From positions 1-7,141 of the forward strand of contig CAZZGL010000063.1 of assembly GCA_964654155.1 (NCBI GenBank): a stretch of DNA of 7,141 bases, given 5' to 3'. Source of the DNA: CAG-826 sp964654155 (GTDB lineage: Bacteria > Bacillota_I > Bacilli_A > RFN20 > CAG-826). A model generated the notes under the pieces. It did not search any database, was not told the DNA's origin, and saw only the letters and a program-made list of their open reading frames with translations. Made by a program: the position numbers and the translations under genes. Shown here piece after piece: positions 4,894 to 7,141 of the stretch (positions are counted from its first letter, which is position 1; the number at the start of each line of letters is the position of its first letter).

Positions 4894-5565
4894 ATGATTA
4901 AAGATATAAAATTACCAAATTATAGTAAGAAAGAAGAACAAATGAATTTCATAACTCATTTAGTGGGGGTTGGATTTGGAATAATTGTATTAATTACTTT
5001 TATTATTTGTATGTTTTTGAAAAAAATAAAACTAATTGATTCATTAGCTTTAATAATTTATGCATTAAGTATGATTACATTGTTTTTAATGAGTTCCTTA
5101 TATCATGGTATCAAGAATGAAAGGTATAAAAAGATATTTCGTTTAATAGATCATAGCACTATATATTTTTTAATCGCAGGAACATATACACCGATATGCT
5201 TAATTGCGTTAAAAGGTGTTTCCATCGGTACAATTAGTATGATTGTTGTATGGATAAGCGCGCTTGTGGGCATTTTGTTAAATATGTTTTTATTTAATAA
5301 AAAAATAACTTCTGTAGTATCTATGCTTATTTATGTTATTGCTGGATGGATTATAATTTTTGGAGTAAAAGATGTTATTAATTATTGGGGAATGATGGGA
5401 TTTTTATGGACCTTAATTGGAGGAATAATATATACAATAGGCATTTTATTTTATGGATTAGGTAAACAAAAACCATATCGACATGCGATATGGCATATAT
5501 TTGTTATACTAGGAAGTTTAATACAGTTCCTCGGTATTTTCTTAGAAATAGTATTGGTTTATTGA
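4894..5565 (+). CDS. Hemolysin III / PAQR-like integral membrane protein (YqfA-type)
   Basis: A 223-residue protein with about seven predicted transmembrane helices (near 20-41, 47-69, 88-106, 112-133, 138-156, 166-188, 199-221). It carries the metal-site pattern of the HlyIII/PAQR (CREST) superfamily: H22 in ITHLVG, S67-x3-H71 in SSLYH, D86 in DHSTIYFLIAGTYTP (86-100), and H197-x3-H201 in HAIWH. These residues bind zinc in the adiponectin-receptor branch; the bacterial function is not settled and 'hemolysin' is a historical label. The start is ATG 4894, preceded by GGAGG (4881-4885) at 8 nt. An in-frame TTG at 4873 lies upstream of that ribosome binding site and is rejected. It has its own promoter after the feo terminator, so it is probably not part of the iron operon. 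Its 3' end overlaps the opposite-strand gene by 7 bp. Confidence 0.93.
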   Translation: MIKDIKLPNYSKKEEQMNFITHLVGVGFGIIVLITFIICMFLKKIKLIDSLALIIYALSMITLFLMSSLYHGIKNERYKKIFRLIDHSTIYFLIAGTYTPICLIALKGVSIGTISMIVVWISALVGILLNMFLFNKKITSVVSMLIYVIAGWIIIFGVKDVINYWGMMGFLWTLIGGIIYTIGILFYGLGKQKPYRHAIWHIFVILGSLIQFLGIFLEIVLVY

Positions 5566-6029
5566 TTGTTTAATTCGTTATTAGTTTCAGTTTTTTTAAA
5601 CACGAAATATTTTTGATAGAAGAATTCGCTAACGAGATTAATGACCATTGTCATTGCTAATACGAGATATTCATTCACTCCATTTTGATCCACTAAAACT
5701 TTTGTCCATAATAATTGAAGGGGAGTAAAAATGGCATAATAGGCAGCAACTTTAAGCATGGCGATAGTTATATTGCTAGCATCTTTAAATGTAAATTTTC
5801 TATTAAAAGTAAAATTCCATAGAACAGATAGAATTAACGCAATTGTAGATGCAAGCCATACTATTCCTAAATCATCGAAATGACATAATTCAAGTAATAT
5901 AGTTTCTGTTAATAGTTGGATAACCCCGGCAGAAGCGGAAAATGCAACAAATTTTAGTGTTTGAATTAGATTTTCTTTCTTTGGATTTTCATTGTTAATT
6001 TCTTCTTTAATATCTTTTTTTTCACTCAT
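5559..6029 (-). CDS. GtrA-family four-helix membrane protein
   Basis: A 156-residue protein with a charged cytosolic N-terminus (1-22) and four predicted membrane helices (about 25-47, 55-76, 90-110, 119-140). The GtrA signature is present in the loop after helix 2 (SVLWNFTFNRKFTF, 68-81) and again near the end (EFFYQKYFVFKK, 135-146). GtrA-type proteins are thought to move polyprenyl-linked sugars across the membrane or assist glycosyltransferases decorating the cell surface, but no glycosyltransferase is in the window. The ATG is preceded on the minus strand by AAGGGG (6039-6044) with a 9-nt spacer. It converges with the hemolysin III gene and is divergent from the lipoprotein gene. No clear promoter hexamers were found; TATAAA on the minus strand at 6056-6061 is the best -10. 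Confidence 0.9.
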   Translation of the reverse strand: MSEKKDIKEEINNENPKKENLIQTLKFVAFSASAGVIQLLTETILLELCHFDDLGIVWLASTIALILSVLWNFTFNRKFTFKDASNITIAMLKVAAYYAIFTPLQLLWTKVLVDQNGVNEYLVLAMTMVINLVSEFFYQKYFVFKKTETNNELNNQ

Positions 6030-6107
6030 AGTAAATTACCCCTTGTGTTTCATAGTTTATAATAAAAAAAATAAAAATAAAAGAGTTATTTATTGCTGTT
6101 TTAAAGA

Positions 6108-6134
6108 CAAATTACTATTTTTTGAGGCAAATTA
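6108..6134 (+). repeat. Direct repeat CAAATTA, 20-bp period, upstream of a promoter
   Basis: CAAATTA occurs at 6108-6114 and 6128-6134, starting exactly 20 bp apart, both within a wider G(A/G)CAAATTA(C/T)T match. The second ends 6 bp before the -35 at 6141. A third CAAATTA lies in the leader at 6195-6201. The position would suit an activator, but short AT-rich matches are common here. Confidence 0.3.
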
Positions 6135-6140
6135 TTTATA

Positions 6141-6168
6141 TTGACATACATGTTTTTAAGTATATAAT
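6141..6168 (+). promoter_or_regulatory. Consensus promoter of the lipoprotein gene
   Basis: Perfect TTGACA (6141-6146) and perfect TATAAT (6163-6168) are separated by 16 bp. The predicted start is about 6175, giving an unusually long leader of about 119 nt. The -10 sits inside an inverted repeat, GTATA-TAAT-TATAC (6160-6173), which could be an operator. Confidence 0.75.
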
Positions 6169-6191
6169 TATACATATTTACAAGTAAGTAC

Positions 6192-6243
6192 ATACAAATT
6201 ACATCGAATAAGCAACTTTTTTGCAAGTGATGATGATTTGTAT
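6192..6243 (+). other. Predicted folded 5' leader element
   Basis: ATACAAAT (6192-6199) pairs perfectly with ATTTGTAT (6236-6243). The stem continues as CATC (6202-6205) with GATG (6232-6235) past a 2-nt bulge. Inside are two mutually exclusive small stems, GCAA/TTGC (6212-6215 with 6221-6224) and ACTT/AAGT (6215-6218 with 6225-6228). It lies in the transcribed leader, about 38 nt before the ribosome binding site. I do not recognise a known riboswitch or T-box motif. Confidence 0.35.
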
Positions 6244-6293
6244 TTCATACTATTTAAAATTATTTATTTTTAGATGAAATGGAGGTTGTATTT

Positions 6294-7141
6294 ATGAAAA
6301 TGATAAAGAGAATAATAAGCGTTTTATTATTTACTTTCATAATTATTGGAGGCATTAGTTGTGGAAAGGGTTCTAATGGAATTACTATCAATGTTCTTTC
6401 AAATAGTGGAAAGAAATTAGAGGATGTTGAGGTAAGCTTATATAAGCAAGATGAACTTTTTTTATCTTCAAAAACTAATAAAGATGGTCAAGTTGTCTTT
6501 AATACTTCTTTAGGGAAATATGATATTAAATTAAGCAACATACCTACCGGTTATTATCTTAATCAACAATACACGACCAGTTCGAATAATGATACATATG
6601 ATTTAATTCTTTATTCTAAGATAATTAATGAAGAAAGACCTGAGGATTCAGAAACATATTCAGTAGGTGATGTTATATATGATCATTCGTTTATAAATAC
6701 TGATGGAGAGACACTAACTTTGTCTTCATTGCTTGGTGAATATAAAGCAATTTTTATTAATTTATTTTACATTGGATGTAGTTTTTGTGAAAAAGAATTT
6801 CCATATTTACAAGATGCATATGAATTATATCAAGATAAACTTGCGGTAATTGCATTATCTTATCAAGATACATTAGATAAAATGGCAGCTTATAAATTAG
6901 GTAATGGATATACTTTTGATTTCTGTTATGATACTGATTTATTTACATATTATTTTCCTATCACAGGATTTCCTACATCAATTATGATTGATCGATATGG
7001 AGTTATTCGAGTGTTTCATGATTCAGCGATTTTAGCAACTGATATATTTACAGAAATGTTTGAAAAATATACAAGTGACAATTATATTCCAAGAGAAGAA
7101 GGGCTTGAGGGGGATAGTGAAATAGTTAAGCCAACATACAC
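6294..7141 (+). CDS. Lipoprotein with CnaB-like domain and TlpA/ResA-like thioredoxin domain (3' end missing)
   Basis: The first 282 residues are visible; no stop occurs before the window ends. Residues 1-22 are a basic then hydrophobic signal peptide ending in GGIS-C23, a lipobox with an unusual glycine at -3. So the protein is probably exported and lipid-anchored outside the membrane. Residues 30-108 look like a CnaB/transthyretin-like beta-sandwich (ITINVLSNSGKKLEDVEVSLY, TNKDGQVVFNTSLGKYDIKL). Residues 122-260 are a TlpA/ResA-type thioredoxin fold with a redox C162-SF-C165 followed by EKEFP (166-170), and a cis-proline in GFPTS (P227). This suggests a thiol-disulfide reductant acting on surface proteins. 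An acidic tail follows from about 260, so the protein is longer than a single TlpA domain. The ATG is supported by GGAGG (6281-6285) at 8 nt. The substrate is unknown. Confidence 0.87.
   Translation, partial: MKMIKRIISVLLFTFIIIGGISCGKGSNGITINVLSNSGKKLEDVEVSLYKQDELFLSSKTNKDGQVVFNTSLGKYDIKLSNIPTGYYLNQQYTTSSNNDTYDLILYSKIINEERPEDSETYSVGDVIYDHSFINTDGETLTLSSLLGEYKAIFINLFYIGCSFCEKEFPYLQDAYELYQDKLAVIALSYQDTLDKMAAYKLGNGYTFDFCYDTDLFTYYFPITGFPTSIMIDRYGVIRVFHDSAILATDIFTEMFEKYTSDNYIPREEGLEGDSEIVKPTY

Noticed and set aside
1..7141. Alternative genetic code (UGA as Trp)
   Set aside because: Two complete genes end in TGA, tryptophan is always TGG in the proteins read, and no in-frame TGA interrupts any conserved gene.
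1..7141. CRISPR array, insertion sequence, prophage or defence system
   Set aside because: No regularly spaced repeats, no transposase, integrase or nuclease motifs, and all protein genes fit housekeeping, transport or envelope families.

Overview
The window is about 7.1 kb of very AT-rich DNA. Strong AGGAGG-type ribosome binding sites, hairpin-plus-T-run terminators and TTGACA/TATAAT-type promoters point to a low-GC Gram-positive bacterium. UGA is a true stop here (the DtxR-family and hemolysin III genes end in TGA) and tryptophan is encoded by TGG, so the UGA-recoding mycoplasmas and spiroplasmas are unlikely. An Erysipelotrichia-, Acholeplasma- or Izemoplasma-like member of the Bacillota is my best guess. 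This is inference from gene content and composition, not a placement.

Layout. (1) 1-1200: the 5' half of a tRNA-Arg(CCU) on the minus strand, a gene-free stretch with a long inverted repeat, a short-chain dehydrogenase gene, then a complete tRNA-Arg(CCG) with its own promoter and terminator. (2) 1201-4835: an iron-uptake locus. A DtxR/MntR-family metalloregulator gene closed by its own terminator is followed by a feo operon of four tightly packed genes: a divergent FeoA, a canonical FeoA, FeoB, and a 55-residue Cys-rich membrane protein of the FeoB-associated type. A strong terminator follows. (3) 4833-6029: a hemolysin III-family membrane protein on the plus strand, converging with and overlapping by 7 bp a GtrA-family membrane protein on the minus strand. 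(4) 6030-7141: a divergent intergenic region with a perfect-consensus promoter and a long, possibly folded leader, then the start of a lipoprotein with a CnaB-like domain followed by a TlpA/ResA-like thioredoxin domain. This gene runs off the window.

How it works together. The strongest regulatory signal is a pair of identical 7-4-7 palindromes (AGTTAGT-N4-ACTAACT) flanking the feo promoter. One lies upstream of the -35 and the other sits on the predicted transcription start. Next to a DtxR-family gene, the simplest reading is metal-dependent repression of Fe(II) import. The regulator combines an MntR-like Asp with a DtxR-like Cys in its predicted metal site. It has no C-terminal SH3-like domain, while two separate FeoA (SH3-like) proteins are encoded immediately downstream.

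I found no CRISPR array, transposase, phage gene or defence system. The less ordinary content is the operator architecture, the doubled feoA, the CnaB-thioredoxin lipoprotein and several non-coding secondary structures.
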